Shown here: positions 49,190 through 61,739 of the stretch, piece after piece
How the letters are laid out: each line of letters begins with the position of its first letter
How positions within the stretch are numbered: the first letter of the stretch is position 1
NCBI RefSeq assembly: GCF_040412425.1
Contig: NC_089766.1
Coordinates: 51,519,297-51,583,296 of the forward strand
Length of the DNA stretch: 64,000 nucleotides
DNA from: Macrobrachium rosenbergii
Taxonomy: Eukaryota > Arthropoda > Malacostraca > Decapoda > Palaemonidae
Reading direction: 5' to 3'
The notes under the pieces: generated by a model
What the model saw: the letters and a program-made list of their open reading frames with translations, nothing else
The model's database searches: none
What the model was told of the DNA's origin: nothing
Translations under genes and position numbers: made by a program

Positions 49190-50010
49190 CCCTAATAAGG
49201 AGACATAACTGATCCATATTACAATCCTCCTGAGACTCGTAGCGAGGATAAAGTGTCAACCTCTGTCACGTCCCCAAGAGAGGAACCTTTATCTTAGATC
49301 CCAAGGACTGGGTCATTTGACCAACAAATGTCTCAAAGTCAGGGACACAATACAGTTGTGTCAGAATGGAGGGTTTTCACCAGACATCAAGAACCCATAA
49401 GTGAGTCTTGTATGTCCAATTCTTAGCCTGCACAACATTGTTTCTAGTCTCCTTGGCATACAGGGATATGACCAAGGAGATACTGATGACGTAATACTGC
49501 ACATCTGATTTGTTTCAATATTTTCCCAAAGTGACTGCCAAGCATTTTTAATTTTCTGCCCTACAAGAGGGAACACATCCCTATGGTAGTAGGCATCCCC
49601 TGGGTTCTGGAGAGGCGACTGCTGACTTAGCAAGTTGATCAGCTTGCTCATCCCCAAGAAACCTAACATGGGAAGGCACCCAGCAAAATTTTACTTCTTT
49701 ACCTCTTCTTTTCACTAAAAACGGCCATTCCAGTATCTCTAAAATCAGTGGGTGCAGAGAGTTAACAGATCCTAAAAATGGAAGGACGCTTCTCAAGTCA
49801 CAATACTGTATAGTATAGCAAAACCATCTCCATTCTGAGTTAAAATATCCTTTAAAGCCTTTAAAACTACATGCAGTGTTGCTGGAAAAATAGATGTAAC
49901 AGATGATAATCTCCCGCTTCTTTCCACATCAGGAAAGGCCACTCCAAAGCTGACACCAGCATCTGACTTGGAGCCATCCATGAAAACTGCTACAGAGTTA
50001 TGTTCGGAGG
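49190..50010 (-). mobile_element. I/Nimb-like LINE: RNase H and C-terminal region, relic
   Basis: Minus-strand segments read MDGSKSDAGVSFGVAF, VKFCWVPSHVRFLGDEQADQ, and LETMLCRLRIGHTRLTYGFL followed by GENPPF. These correspond to the RNase H domain (DGS, WVPxHxxxxGNExAD) and the LCRLRIGHTxxTHxxL-GExPP zinc-binding tail of I-clade LINEs. The block that should carry the catalytic Glu (AEL) reads ATL, and the downstream DS block is lost. Stops and frameshifts separate the pieces. Together with 50280-55530 it forms one decayed element. Confidence 0.8.
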
Positions 50011-50279
50011 AATGATCTAAAAATACTGATCACATTGCCTCATTGGATATTTCTGCTTTTGTCGAATTAAAATATCTACCCCATTTACCTCTGGAAGGTT
50101 CGAAGGGGCTAAGCATATACCTAGATGATGAAATCTCCGTCCTTGGTGTGTTTAATTGATGGGTTATATGGTTTACTTTAAAAGCAGATTGCTGTTGCTT
50201 GGGAAAATTTTCATAGAATTGTCAATGCCTTTCACTTCTGATACAAAAGCTGGTTCAGGACTTGGGAGACTCTGAAATC

Positions 50280-50930
50280 TGTATCAGCTCCGAACCAGCA
50301 GACATTGGTAATGAAGATCCAGAGGCATCTCAACAGTGCCTACGAGCATGCTCTCAGTGGAAGATGATTTAAATGCTCCTGTAGCCAATCTTACTTCTCC
50401 ACAATAAATTGAAGTAACCATTTTAAGGCTACCTGTATTAGGCTTTGCTGTGGTGGACACTTCACACCCATAAGTCAATTTTGAAAAGACCAAGGCTTTG
50501 TATAGCCCCAACAGTTGAGTTTGGTCAGCATTCCAGGAAATGTGGGACACAACTTTCAGCAAAGTCACTGCTTTCAAGCATTTTGTCTTAATATATTTCA
50601 GATGTCCAAGTCAGCTTGCTATCAAAAATCAACCCAAGAAACTTGATTCAGCAACATATGGAATTCTCTGCCCATGTATGAACAGATCTGGATCAGAGTG
50701 GACTCCTCTTATATGGCAAAAGTGCATGGTTACCATTTTACTAGCTGAAAACCTAAAACCTTCCATCTCAAACCACTTTACTACATCATCAAAGCAGAGC
50801 TGAAGGTGGCATTCACCCATTGCCAACCTTGTTGCTGCAAAAGATATCAAAAGCTTGTCAACAAAAAGAGTATAAGCTGCATCTTGGGGAGTTATTTTGG
50901 ATATCCCATTGATTGCTATGTCATATTTAC
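50280..50930 (-). mobile_element. I/Nimb-like LINE: C-terminal half of reverse transcriptase, relic
   Basis: Reads AINGISKITPQDAAYTLFVD, K, LLISFAATRLAMGECHLQL, RFSASKMVTMHF and LYKALVFSKLTYGCEV. This is the RT palm to thumb of a non-LTR retrotransposon. The catalytic F/YxDD motif is FVDK (50854-50865), so one of the two metal-binding aspartates is replaced. At its upstream end the frame breaks off at about 50930 and resumes beyond 51960. Confidence 0.85.
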
Positions 50931-50934
50931 TTCA

Positions 50935-51960
50935 CCCTATGTCATTACTTATTTACACTACTCGTGGCTTTATATGTCAATTGTCCTGACTTACATTCGG
51001 AGGCTACCATTCATTTTAGGACAATTAACTCAGACTAGCCTATACATAACGACTCAATCCTGGGCATAGGCTAAACAAGTGTAACACACCGGCCTAGGTT
51101 AATAAACCCGGGACTACTCTTAGCTTGGACTGGTACTTGACGTCAACATGACGGACGAATCTTCATTTTGTAGTTAGGGTTGAGGGAAACGCCGACTCCC
51201 GCGGGTTGTTTAATGCTTCTTAGTAGGTTACATGGTGTAAACAACTTATTCCTAATGTTCCTTCCATAATTGTTAGAACTGGTTCTTACATAGGTACTTA
51301 TACTGGTTCTTGTACAGATACCCTATACTGGTTCCTGTAATACGAATGTCCTAGACTGGTTCCCTGTAATACAAAAAGTTCATTTCGGACAGCCATCTTG
51401 TGCCAAACAGCATGCAGTCCTTAGCCTAGGCTATGCTGTACTCATGCCTAACTTAACTGTTACATTACACAGTAAGCCTGGCTTTTCATGCATAAGAGGT
51501 GGAATTGGAGTCAACAACTGATATATTCATAAAATTATGGAAGAATATTGCACATCTTAGCCTACGGTTGGTGGCACTGCAACCACATGCAAGCTCATCA
51601 TGTTGCAATTTACGTAACATTACCATAACAACTCTCGGTAATTTGTTGTGGGTAAAGATACACAAGAACACTATTAAGTGTTATGGCAACATGTACAATA
51701 TAAACTAAGATATGTGCATACCTTTTACAAGGGAGAAATATGGCATTTCAAATGAAAATAAGGGGAACTACATCTGCTTCCCCTCTCAAGTCGTAAACAT
51801 GTCTTGAACAGTAGTTGAGCTTAGATTCAACGCACTTGGTTGAACAACACTCGATCATAGACAATCTCAATTTCAGTGGTTAAGTCAACTTATTGATAAG
51901 ATGAAAAACCAATTCGTTTTTCCAGTCCACCAATCATGAAGGGTATTGTCAATAATTCAA
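50935..51960. mobile_element. About 1-kb insertion splitting the LINE reverse transcriptase
   Basis: The minus-strand RT reads continuously up to the LFxLAV block at about 51965 and resumes with the matching AING block at 50925. The intervening 1.03 kb shows no LINE similarity. It contains GGCCTAGG-type motifs and a few CTGGTTCTTGTA-like near-repeats (51270-51375). No terminal repeats or target duplication were identified. Insertion or replacement is inferred. Confidence 0.5.
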
Positions 51961-52800
51961 AGAAGGATTTCCATCATTACAGCTAAAGGGAACAAGGTTG
52001 CACTTAGAACACTTCCTTGTGGCACTCCTTCTTGGTTGAATACATCTGATATTGTTGCTCCAACATGAACCTAAATCAGCCTATTTTTCAAAAAAGCCTT
52101 GATAAAAAGATGTGCACTGCCTCTCAGGTTACATTCTAAAAAACCCTGAGGATGCCATATTATAAGCCTTCTCAAGACCAAGATTCCATTCAAACTAACA
52201 CATCTGTTGTTGATGCACACTCTGAAAACCACACTGAGAGGTGACATATACAGTACTACATTCAAAGTACCACATCAAACATGTATTCACTATTTTTTCC
52301 ATGATCTTACACACACATGATCGTCAGCGCAATGGGACAATAATTCTTTGTCTTTAAAAGGGTCTTTCCCTGGTTTCACATATGGCTGTAATTTTAACAT
52401 TTCCCATAGCTTAGGTTGGATATGTTCTTGAAAAATTGTTAATAAGGCTTAATATGAAAAATCTGGTATTTTTGGGAGTATGCTTAATTACTAAATATCC
52501 TCCAATCCAGGAACTGATTCACAGCACTTACTTAAGGTTGATTCAAATTCTCTCATAGTAAAAGGTACTTTGTATTATTCATTCCATCATGTATTAAAAT
52601 CAATTCCTACCTGTTCCATTAACCTTCTTTGAGCTGAATAGGGTTTGTCATCATTTTTATTTGCAATATTAACAAAATGATTGGTAAAGTCATTTGCCAG
52701 TAACTGGGGAACTGCTACTTCACAACCGTTGATCTTGATAACTGGAGGCTGACAAGGAGTAAATTTGCCTGCTATTTTTCTAACTCTCTGTTGTTTGGCA
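51960..52800 (-). mobile_element. I/Nimb-like LINE: N-terminal half of reverse transcriptase, relic
   Basis: Minus-strand frames contain RVRKIAGKFTP, PPVIKINGCEVAVPQLLAND, FTMREFESTLSKC, KPGKDPFKDKE, KIMEKIVN, GLEKAY and EGVPQGSVLSATLF. These are the RT fingers and palm motifs in the right order (the KPGKD, LEKAYD and VPQGSVLSP equivalents). Frames shift several times. Confidence 0.8.
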
Positions 52801-53219
52801 TTGTAAGGATCTGGTCCAGATAAAGTTTGTGGTTTTTTGACATTGCAAGGACCTGGGCAGGATAAAGTTAGTGGTTATTCGACATTGCAAGGATCTCTCT
52901 TCCAAACTAAAGTCAGGGGCACTTTTGAATTTAGTGAAGATATGAAAATTGTCGAAGATTCCTTTCGTGCCTTTTAATTTCCATGTGGAAATGAGTTCTT
53001 GCTTTTCAAAATTCAACATGGCAATAGTGTATACTCATATTTTCGTCTGCGATACCTGGTGAAAGCTGACCTCGTAGTTCTATGAGTTTCTTGGCATTTA
53101 CGAGTCCACCAGGTAACTCTTCAGTGGTTAAATATGCCCAAAGTCCAGGGTACTGAATGAAGACCAGCTGAGATATAACTGTATTCAAAAAGTCAAGAGC
53201 ATCATCTACAGAGGGAAAG

Positions 53220-54010
53220 GCATCAACCGTGTCATCTATTGACCTGTGTTCCTGGAATGCTGCCCAATGAACATTACCAATGTTCCATTTAGATAACCTT
53301 TAAGATGGAGGATTTGAAGATACACACATTTCTATTGGAAAATGATCACTGGTAAATCTACCATTTATCACTCTCCAATTGAAGTCAATAAGGCAGTCAT
53401 CCCTGCATATTGATAAGTCATTTGCTGATAATGCGCCTCTTTGCACAAGAAAATGTGTAGACTCCTGTGTTTAGGATTGCCACATTTTCACTTACTATGA
53501 TGGAATACAGGCAATATCCTCACTGATTGTCAACAATATCAACATAAAGAGTGTTTCTACAATTCATATCTACCAGAATAACAAAGAGATATGGTATCTT
53601 AAGAATAAAGGATTTAGATTCATCAGTTGGGAAGACTTCACTAGGTCATAGATAGAGATAGCATACTGCATACTTTCTTCGCAAAAGGATCTACACAGCT
53701 ATTACTTGCAGTGTAGACTGGATGTTAACAGGATATTTTGGGGTGTCATTATGAACACATAAAACTACACCCCCATGGTTTCCTATTTTATGTTAATACA
53801 GAAAATGATAGGCTGTATACTCTCGTGGGCTCAGACATGTATTATTTACCAATCATAGTCTCCTGCAAAGCTATATATACTTGAGACACTTCTGACATGA
53901 GCAACCTTACTTTTTCCGATTTAGCACTTGACTCCCGACAGTTCCACTGGAGAAAATGAATGAATTTTACAGTACTGTACTTAGATTTGAGGCCACTAAA
54001 CTGGAGCTCC
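53220..54010 (-). mobile_element. I/Nimb-like LINE: endonuclease region, relic
   Basis: Starts with FIHFLQWNCRESSAKSEKVR and then EVSQVYIALQETMIGK. WNCRG...LQET is the N-terminal signature of the apurinic-type endonuclease of LINE ORF2; here the Gly of NCRG is Glu. The rest of the domain is fragmented over broken frames. Confidence 0.7.
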
Positions 54011-54159
54011 TGCTCTTTTCCAGAAGTAGTCTGATTATTGATGGCTGCCTTCCATTTTAATGTTGACAATGGTGATGATTCCACGGAGGAGGAACCTGTC
54101 AAAGGTGGCAAAGCCTCCCTAGTATCACGGGTGTTGGGCATCTCTGATGGCATCTTCAA

Positions 54160-55530
54160 TACGAAAAATTACAGCTCAAGAGCACCAGACAGAGCTGGCA
54201 CTAACTGAGGAGAGGTGGGAGTGTCATACAAAACTGGTGCATCCTCTGAAGCATCAGGGGCACCAGTCACAGCTGGTGTATGCACCAGAGAGATGTACTG
54301 GATACAGAAAATGAAGCCTCCAAAGACGCTGACACACCATGTATAACTGGTACAGCCTCCAGAGGGGTGGGAGTGCCAAGCATGTCTGGCACAGCTTCTG
54401 AACTGGCAGGAGCATCAGAGAACTGGTGCAGCCTCCAAAGATGCAGGAGTGCCAAAAATTACTGGCACAGCCCCTGAAGCCACAGGACAGCCAGAAATCA
54501 CTGGGCCAACCTCCGAAGAGGCACGAGTACCAGCTGACACTTGTCTTCCTTTTACATTGCCAAAGGAAGCACCTCTGGTAACATTTACATTTCTTCTTTG
54601 GTTAGCCGCAATGCTAGAAAACGACATTCCTGGGCTAACATACTGGCTTAACACTTTCTGTTTAGCCTCTGTAAATGTTATGCATTCAGCTACCCTTAAT
54701 GTCTGGATTTCTTTTTCCATGACGAGGAAGGATAATCATCTCCAAAATATGTACATCTAGCTTCTGTATAACATACGCCATGCTCTGGTGCACTACACTT
54801 AACACAAGTGGCAGGCTTGACTTGTAGCTTCTGCCTACAAGACCCTAACAGGTGACCATATTATCGACAATAAAAACATTTCCTCAATCTGGGGATATAT
54901 TGCTTAACCTTAAAATGCAACCATGCTGCTTTTATTACATTAGCTTTGCAGGTAGAACTGAATGTAATAATTGAATTTGGAAGTGAAACTAAGGGTCCAT
55001 TGATTATCATCGTCATTTTTTCTATTCTAATCACACCTTAATCATTTAATTCTTCTATAAGTTTCTCTTCTGAGTACTTCATCGGTTGGGGTGCAAATAT
55101 CATTCCCTTGGAGTAATTCCAAAAAGCATGTATTGAGCAGTCTACTTTAACTCCTCCAAGATGCAATAATGCCTTTAATTTTTCACTTTCTTTTGCTGAG
55201 AGCAATTCTACAGTCAGTTTTCCTCAACCTTCAGACGATATCTTAGGCTCTTGAACACAACGCTTCACAGTTCTCTCTGTAGATAGTCACAATTAGAATC
55301 CTCCAAATTAAAGGTCAAATACGTATCGTAAGAGGTTTCAAATATTCCCGGTCCTATTTCACATACATTTCTGGTCAACTTCCTTTTGCGCCATGCCAGA
55401 GCATAGGGTTCCAGTGTAATTACACTAGGTTTCCTAGCCGTGTCCAAACACAGGTGGTAAGAGGAGGGTGCAGACGTCATCATCTGTGCCAAAACAGTAC
55501 CATCAAAGGGTTCATGGGTACTTGACACTT
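54160..55530 (-). mobile_element. I/Nimb-like LINE: ORF1 (Gag-like), relic
   Basis: Contains a CX2CX4HX4C zinc knuckle (CFYC ... YGHLLGSC, about 54843-54885) with an internal stop. A second cysteine cluster, CVKCSAPEHGVC, lies at about 54775-54810. Downstream is a Pro/Ala-rich segment with 13-residue repeats of the type PASLEAxPVIxGT (about 54270-54520). This composition and order match ORF1 of I/Nimb-type LINEs. The most 5' frame (55265-55528) is assigned only by position. Confidence 0.65.
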
Positions 55531-55534
55531 TATT

Positions 55535-56270
55535 GCTACTCGTAAAGATCGAATTGAAAAAAAAAAAATTAAGTAAACCTGGAAATCTTAAAAAGATATC
55601 ATCAGTCTTTTATGGAGCTTACTCTTCCACCAATGGCACCAGTAAAAGTCAACTCCCAAATGTCCGCCCCCTACCCTACCCCACAGGGGATGGCAAAACA
55701 CAATTAGGGTGGCCCAAGTGTAAGCCAAACCTGCTTGTTGGGACAGAGTATTAGAAGAATAGAACCATCCCCACCTTAATCATATTAAGGGCAAACTGGA
55801 CAGAATGCTGAGAGTCCCATCCCCAGAACCAGACAACCCCTGGAATCCATGGCCCAGCTCTGCTGAATAGTTCCACCCTTGAGCTATCAATGTGATATCT
55901 CTCAGGTCCAAACATTATCGGGTAGTTGATGATCCTACCTCAGTTCCTACTACAATATTAGCTTCAGATATGAACCCCAGACTAAGCTCTGATACCTTTT
56001 CTATTTATCAGGTCCAATAAATTTTACTAAAAGTGGAAAATTCCACAGGACTTAACCCAAATTAATACCTAATATATTGGACTCTTGGACTCAAACCTGG
56101 GAACAAATTACAGGGGTTCAAGAGCTCCCTCACCACATCAAGGTGGTCCCAAGTCAAGGGGGATCTACTCAAGAGGTGATCTGCTCCTTAAGGGGGGCTG
56201 GGGTACTTCCAGTTTTAAAACTGCTGTCCTGGTCATGGTCAAAGTCAGCTTTTCCAAGTGATAAAAATAT
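55535..56270. other. No gene seen
   Basis: Unassigned sequence between the LINE and the hairpin repeat. Confidence 0.55.
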
Positions 56271-56273
56271 AAA

Positions 56274-56690
56274 ACAAGTAAACAATGCAACGAAGTTTCT
56301 TTAGCGCAATCGAGTTTTCTGTATAGCCGCTACAGCATATAATCAAGGCCACTGAGAATAGATCTATCTTTCAGTGGTCTCGATATAATGCTGTATGAGC
56401 CATGGCCCATGAAACTTTAACCACATCCTGGTAGTGGCCTATCCTATACCACTGCCAGAAGCATGATTATGGATAACTTTAACGTTATATAATATGAAAG
56501 CTATTGTGGCTAGAAGGCTGGAATTTGGTATGTTTGATGATTGGAGGGTGGATGATAAACATACCAATTTACAGCCCTCTAGCCTCAGTAATTTTCAAGA
56601 TCTGAGGGTGGACAGAAAAAGTGCAGAAAGAAAAAAGTGCGGACAGACAGACAGCGCTGGCACAATACTTTTCTTTTAAGGAAAGCTAAA
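56274..56690 (-). mobile_element. Hairpin-rich non-autonomous repeat, copy 2
   Basis: The reverse complement of the element at 14765-15187, collinear over its whole length. Several CpG sites of copy 1 appear here as TG or CA (for example GCGCCG becomes GCGCTA, and GGCGCG becomes TTGCAT), so the terminal GC stem is broken. The long central hairpin (TGTTTGATGATTGGAGGGTG with its complement) is retained. Confidence 0.75.
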
Positions 56691-56699
56691 AGTACACAC

Positions 56700-59600
56700 A
56701 ATTTGCTTACCACTGCAAGGCAAGGGACATGGGACACTTCTATATCATAGACCATGCTGAAGTACAGATGTCTGGTGATGGAACAAAAGTGGTCTCTCTT
56801 TGGAATCACCTGTCAGTCTTGAAATAACAGAAGACTGAAAAGCCCCAGTTACAAAATTAAACCAGCGTGATGAAAAGAATAACAAACTTCGAGGCAGTAA
56901 GGTGTGGCTGCAGAAAGCTTTAAAATGATCAGAGCTTTCTAAAATTATACAGTGTTATATGTCTGTCTGTTCCCTAATCAGTACAGTATAAACTATGACT
57001 TTCAGAATATGCAGTGTCTAGGCACTCAGTCTGATTATGTTCGAGGTATGAAATCCACGTACCCTAAGCTTCCTGTCAAAAACTAAGACTAAACAATATG
57101 CTTCATTGTTGCCATAAAGGTAAAGTAAGGAAAGGTCTACGAATAAATGGACATCTTGAATCTATCAGATATGCATAACATCAGTCCTGTTTGAAGAAAT
57201 TCTAAAATCTTGCTTTTCTTCCCAATTTAGTATTTTATTAATTATTAATTGCAGTTTTTTTGGCTCCACCCATTTTGGAGACAATAAAATTTAGTGACCA
57301 GTCATCTACAAAACTCACTAGGAATAACAGCTGATATACCAAAAGGAACACCTTCCTGTCATTTTTATCAACTAACTTAACACTGTTCAATGCTGGTATG
57401 CTGGCCATCTAGAGTTCTCCAGCAAAAGTCAGCAACAGTCTTAGAACAAACATGATATTTTTTGTTTGCAGAGCGAGAATGGAGAGGCTGACTTCTGTTA
57501 CAATTTTTGATGTTTTACAATTTTAGATGTTTCTCATAAAATGGATATATATTCGCATCCCCTGGAAAACATCTGTAAAATTTCGTGGAGTTGTTCATAT
57601 CATTGTCATAAACCGTTTAAAAAATATACAGTACTGTACCAAATTTTACAGCTACAGTGATTTGCTTTCTTTACAGATTTACAAACTAGACTCTTTTCTA
57701 GAGGAGTATTCCCAGCGCATGAGCTGCAAGTGGTCATAGGAGCTCGGTAACAAGGTGGTTCATTGGTGGCAGCCACGTAAGCAGCTGGGCAGGATCACTA
57801 ACCTGTGAATAACCTGTCACTTTTTCCATCATCAAACAGGAACTATGCAGGGTAAGCTGAGGTATGATTACAATAAATGATTCTCGTTTGCATTTCTCGG
57901 CAAAATAAAAATTATCTTTAGAATCTGGTACTTGTCCCTACGAGGATACAAAACAACCCTTTGCCTGTAATACAAGACTTACTTCTAAGGTGGGGCATTG
58001 CCTCACAGAATTGACACTGTTCCAAAAGGTGAGGAACATGCAACATGTGAACCTATGTCACATCCAGTAAGTTTCTGATTATAATGAAAAGCTGGATGGA
58101 TGACCAAACACCCCATCAGTACTGTCAGATTCAGTCAAGTATATGAGCAGGAAAAAGCTGATTCCTGTAACCTTTACAGCTTGGCATTGGGATACGGAAG
58201 CTAATGGTGCCTTTGGGATACTGAAGCTAAAACAAGACCTGGGAGAAAAGGGTTCATTGACAGAAATATCATCTCGGGATGAATGGCAGCACTCTGCTAA
58301 GCCCTGCTGTTAAAGGAGATGGAGAGAATACTTCAGACCAAGCTTCAGACAAGTGCTCCATTGTGTAACTCCTTATGAGTCCACCAGTCCAGCATGAACA
58401 ACAACTGAGCTACAAAGTGTCTGTGTCTTAGGAGAGATGAAAACTTGTCTGAAAGATGCTGGGAAAACTATACAGCAGTTGAAAAACCATGGAGAAAGCA
58501 TTCAAACTTAAAGCTGTGCTCCTGTAGGAAGAAGAAGAAAGTACAATATGTCAGGATTATGTCAGGATCCTGCCCTTGATATCTAAATCCAAAATTTACC
58601 TAAACAGGGTTAGGAGCACCTCCAAACCTTGTGTGCAGAAATATATGGAAACTCAGTCTTTCCTTAACAAGATGCTGGAAATCCATTCAAAAGACATGGA
58701 TGAGAAACAGATGCTCCAAGTTTGCCTTATACTGTAGTCAGACAGAACTTAGGCTGCATTTACCCTGAACGAGTCAAGTCAAGTGGAGTCATGTCATGAC
58801 TCCTTGACTTTTCTTGAATAACCCAACACACATTACGTTAATCTAAATGCATTGTTGCAAAAAAACATTAACGCCAGATGAGTCAAGTCAAAGCCATTCA
58901 TGGTGAGTCATGGGTAGGGGTGGACCTATTTGTGCATCAGTCATAGCAAGTCAGTAGTGCTGTTAGCATCATGCAGATCGAGCTCTTGATAAGTTTGGTT
59001 CGAGAGAGGTCTTCTCTATATGATCCCAGTGATAGTAACCACTGAGATTGTATAGTGGTAGCTACTCTGTGGAAGGAAGTTAGTGCTGAAATGAAAATGT
59101 ACCTCAAAATTGTACACTTTCTACTGTTTAGGAAGCAAAAGACAATGCATTTTTGTAAGATGCAGTTAATGTTAACACTTGTAAGGTAACTGACACTGGA
59201 AGTACTTCCTAAAGGGAAACTGTAGCTGCACATGCATATGGGAGTTCTTTATACGGAATAAAGACTACAGGGGATTACAGAGAATCATCCAGAGGAGAGA
59301 ATTCTGGACACCCACCTAATATGGGTTCACAGTGCATGACAAAAGATGACAGAAAGGGTAAAGAGGAAGTCGAAGACACGAGGAAAGGAAAAGGTGGAAA
59401 CATTTCTTACTTTCACCTTACTGTTTCTTGTTTATCCCCTTCCTGCAGCACATCAGGAGGATGGCAGGTGAAGAGCCCATGGTGGAACAAAAAATCTCCA
59501 AGGATAATCAAGAAACAAAAAATCTCAAAGGATAATCAAGAAACAAAAAATCTCAAAGGATAATCAAGAAGAGAAACTCTCATTGGAGCAACCCCTTCCC
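56700..59600. other. No gene seen
   Basis: Includes a fragment of the 34.2-34.9 kb repeat at 57717-57830 and a three-unit 28-bp tandem repeat at about 59488-59570 (AAAAAATCTCAAAGGATAAT). Otherwise unassigned. Confidence 0.5.
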
Positions 59601-59619
59601 CAACCAAATGTCCAAAGAC

Positions 59620-59622
<3 letters not shown>

Positions 59623-59695
<73 letters not shown>
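59623..59695. repeat. (GA)n microsatellite
   Basis: About 36 units. It is the only long microsatellite in the right half of the window. Confidence 0.98.
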
Positions 59696-59698
<3 letters not shown>

Positions 59699-59767
59699 CC
59701 TCACCCACTCCTCTAGAAATGTTCACACACTACCACTTTGTTTCTCGTATATCAAAAAAAGGTCTCT

Positions 59768-60115
59768 TGTAAAGACATGGCTATCAAGCCAAGCACTGGA
59801 GACATTCAGTGCTCAAGACATAAGAAAGAGAAAAGCAAGATGAAGAGATCCAGAAAATGAAGGAAATTAGCTAAAAGACCTCAAGATGGAACTGGAAGAA
59901 AAACCCCACACTTGCACTAAGAAGTAACAGTTAGAGGTGTTGGGCAGTAAGACTAAAGAAAGGAAGCAAAAATGGAGGTAAGTAAAAGGTTAAAAAGTGG
60001 ATGCAACTAAGGGGTGAAGGGACACTGCAAACACCCTTTTGTAATGCCCACAGTGCACCACCTGAGGTGCACTTACAGTACTAGCCTTGCCCCTTACTGG
60101 ATTAAGACAAGGTTA
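59768..60115 (-). mobile_element. SINE-like interspersed repeat, copy E
   Basis: The reverse complement carries the head palindrome AGGTGGTGCACTGTGGGCAT, the middle TTCTTAGTGCAAGTGTGG and the tail TGAGCACTGAATG and CAGTGCTTGGCTTGATAGCC. It is more diverged than copies A-C. The (GA)n tract lies just beyond its 3' end, as (CT)n does for copy B. Confidence 0.65.
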
Positions 60116-60119
60116 ATAA

Positions 60120-61735
60120 GCTGTATGAAACAAAATTAAAATCATTATTCTAGTATTGCTACATTACTGAATAATCATCCAACATAAATGCAAGTGATGT
60201 TATATGTCAAAGTTCACAACCCAAGTAAGACCTGTGATTGCACAAAAAAACAGAGGCTCCTTTATTTACTAACATAAGAAAAAGTGATGGGTTTACCCAC
60301 TGGTTAGTTGGCAGTGCCCCAACACTCACCTTCCAGTCACCAATTACCCATCTTATGACAATGTTTCAATGGCAGTTTCCAGCTATGTCAGGAATAAAAG
60401 GCAACAGTATTTATTCTCTTGGGCACATATCAAAAATTGTGAAAACAGTAATGCCATAAAATTAAAAGTAAAAGGCCATAAAAAGTACTGTAATTATTAA
60501 ATTTTCATTTTATCCTTTACTATCAAGAGGCCCAGCAGGAAGGGAATACTAAACTATACAGGTACATTAGGTGTTCCTAAATTTCCCTTAGCTTTTGTGG
60601 CTGACTTCAATCTAGCATTCCTGGCATGAGGTAAGCTGAATGAAAGCCTTTGGATAAGTGTACACCACGTACTGCAAACAGAAGTGATCAACCTTCCAAA
60701 TGATGAAGAGGAAAGTCCAAGAATATGGACAAAAAAACTGCTGAATATTGTTAACAAAACTATATGCACTGGGGCAAAAATATACATTTCGTGGAATGGT
60801 CGCTTAAACAGATTTTGGGAATGTAGCCAGAAGTTGCTCACATGGTGTCCATGTATGTGGCCTTGTTACGTATAGATATTAAGGAACACAATAGTATTTA
60901 CAACAAATCAGTTCACAATAGCATCAGGTCAAAATTTCTTGCAAATTGCTGAATCCCATGTTAGGTAGGATATATTGTCGTAATCTACCTTAACCTAAAC
61001 CAACCAATCAACCAACTGGCTATGTATTACTACACAGCCAGAATCCATAATGCAGCAGATACTTGATACCTAAACTTAATAGAAAGATAATTATGTATAC
61101 TCACAAGATTAAATGGGCCACAAAATATGATCCATTCACACTTGGTACTCACCACAGTCATTCCAAACTGAGAGGCAAAGATTAAAACCACAAATCAAGT
61201 TGAGCAGGTGGAGCACTGCTGCACAGTATATCTCTCAGAAGTTTTTATGTGCTGCCTAATATGATGACTGGGAAGAAAACTCAGGCTTCTGGAAAAAAAA
61301 TAAATAAATAAAACCACAGTACATACTGATACAACAGTGAAGAGGAATATTCAAATGTTAATAGTGTTATATCAGTAAATGGATTTACAGTAATGACATT
61401 TTTGTGACGTACAACATGTATCATTTAAAAAGTTTGAACAAGGCATATAAATAAAATGTTAAATACAGTTGAACAAATAAACTAATTGATCTCAGACAAT
61501 TTTTCAAAACCTCGGTGAGACTGTACACCATCTTCACAAAGAAATGGCTAATATCTGTACAATTTAAAAAATAACTGAGTTTATACTGTATAGACAAAAA
61601 ACATTAAGATCAATTGAAGGACATTTAAAACCACAGGATGTGGTAACGCCAAAAAAAAACCCCCTTTAGTTATCAAATCCTTTGATCCAACAATGATAAG
61701 TACTTAAATCATTCAAGAAATTTTCTGACACTGAT
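60120..61735. other. No gene seen
   Basis: AT-rich, with no coding region recognised. The 60684-60875 open frame has no known domain. Confidence 0.55.
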
Positions 61736-61739
61736 ATGC

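Noticed and set aside
60684..60875. 63-codon frame as a small gene
   Set aside because: No domain and no splice or promoter evidence.
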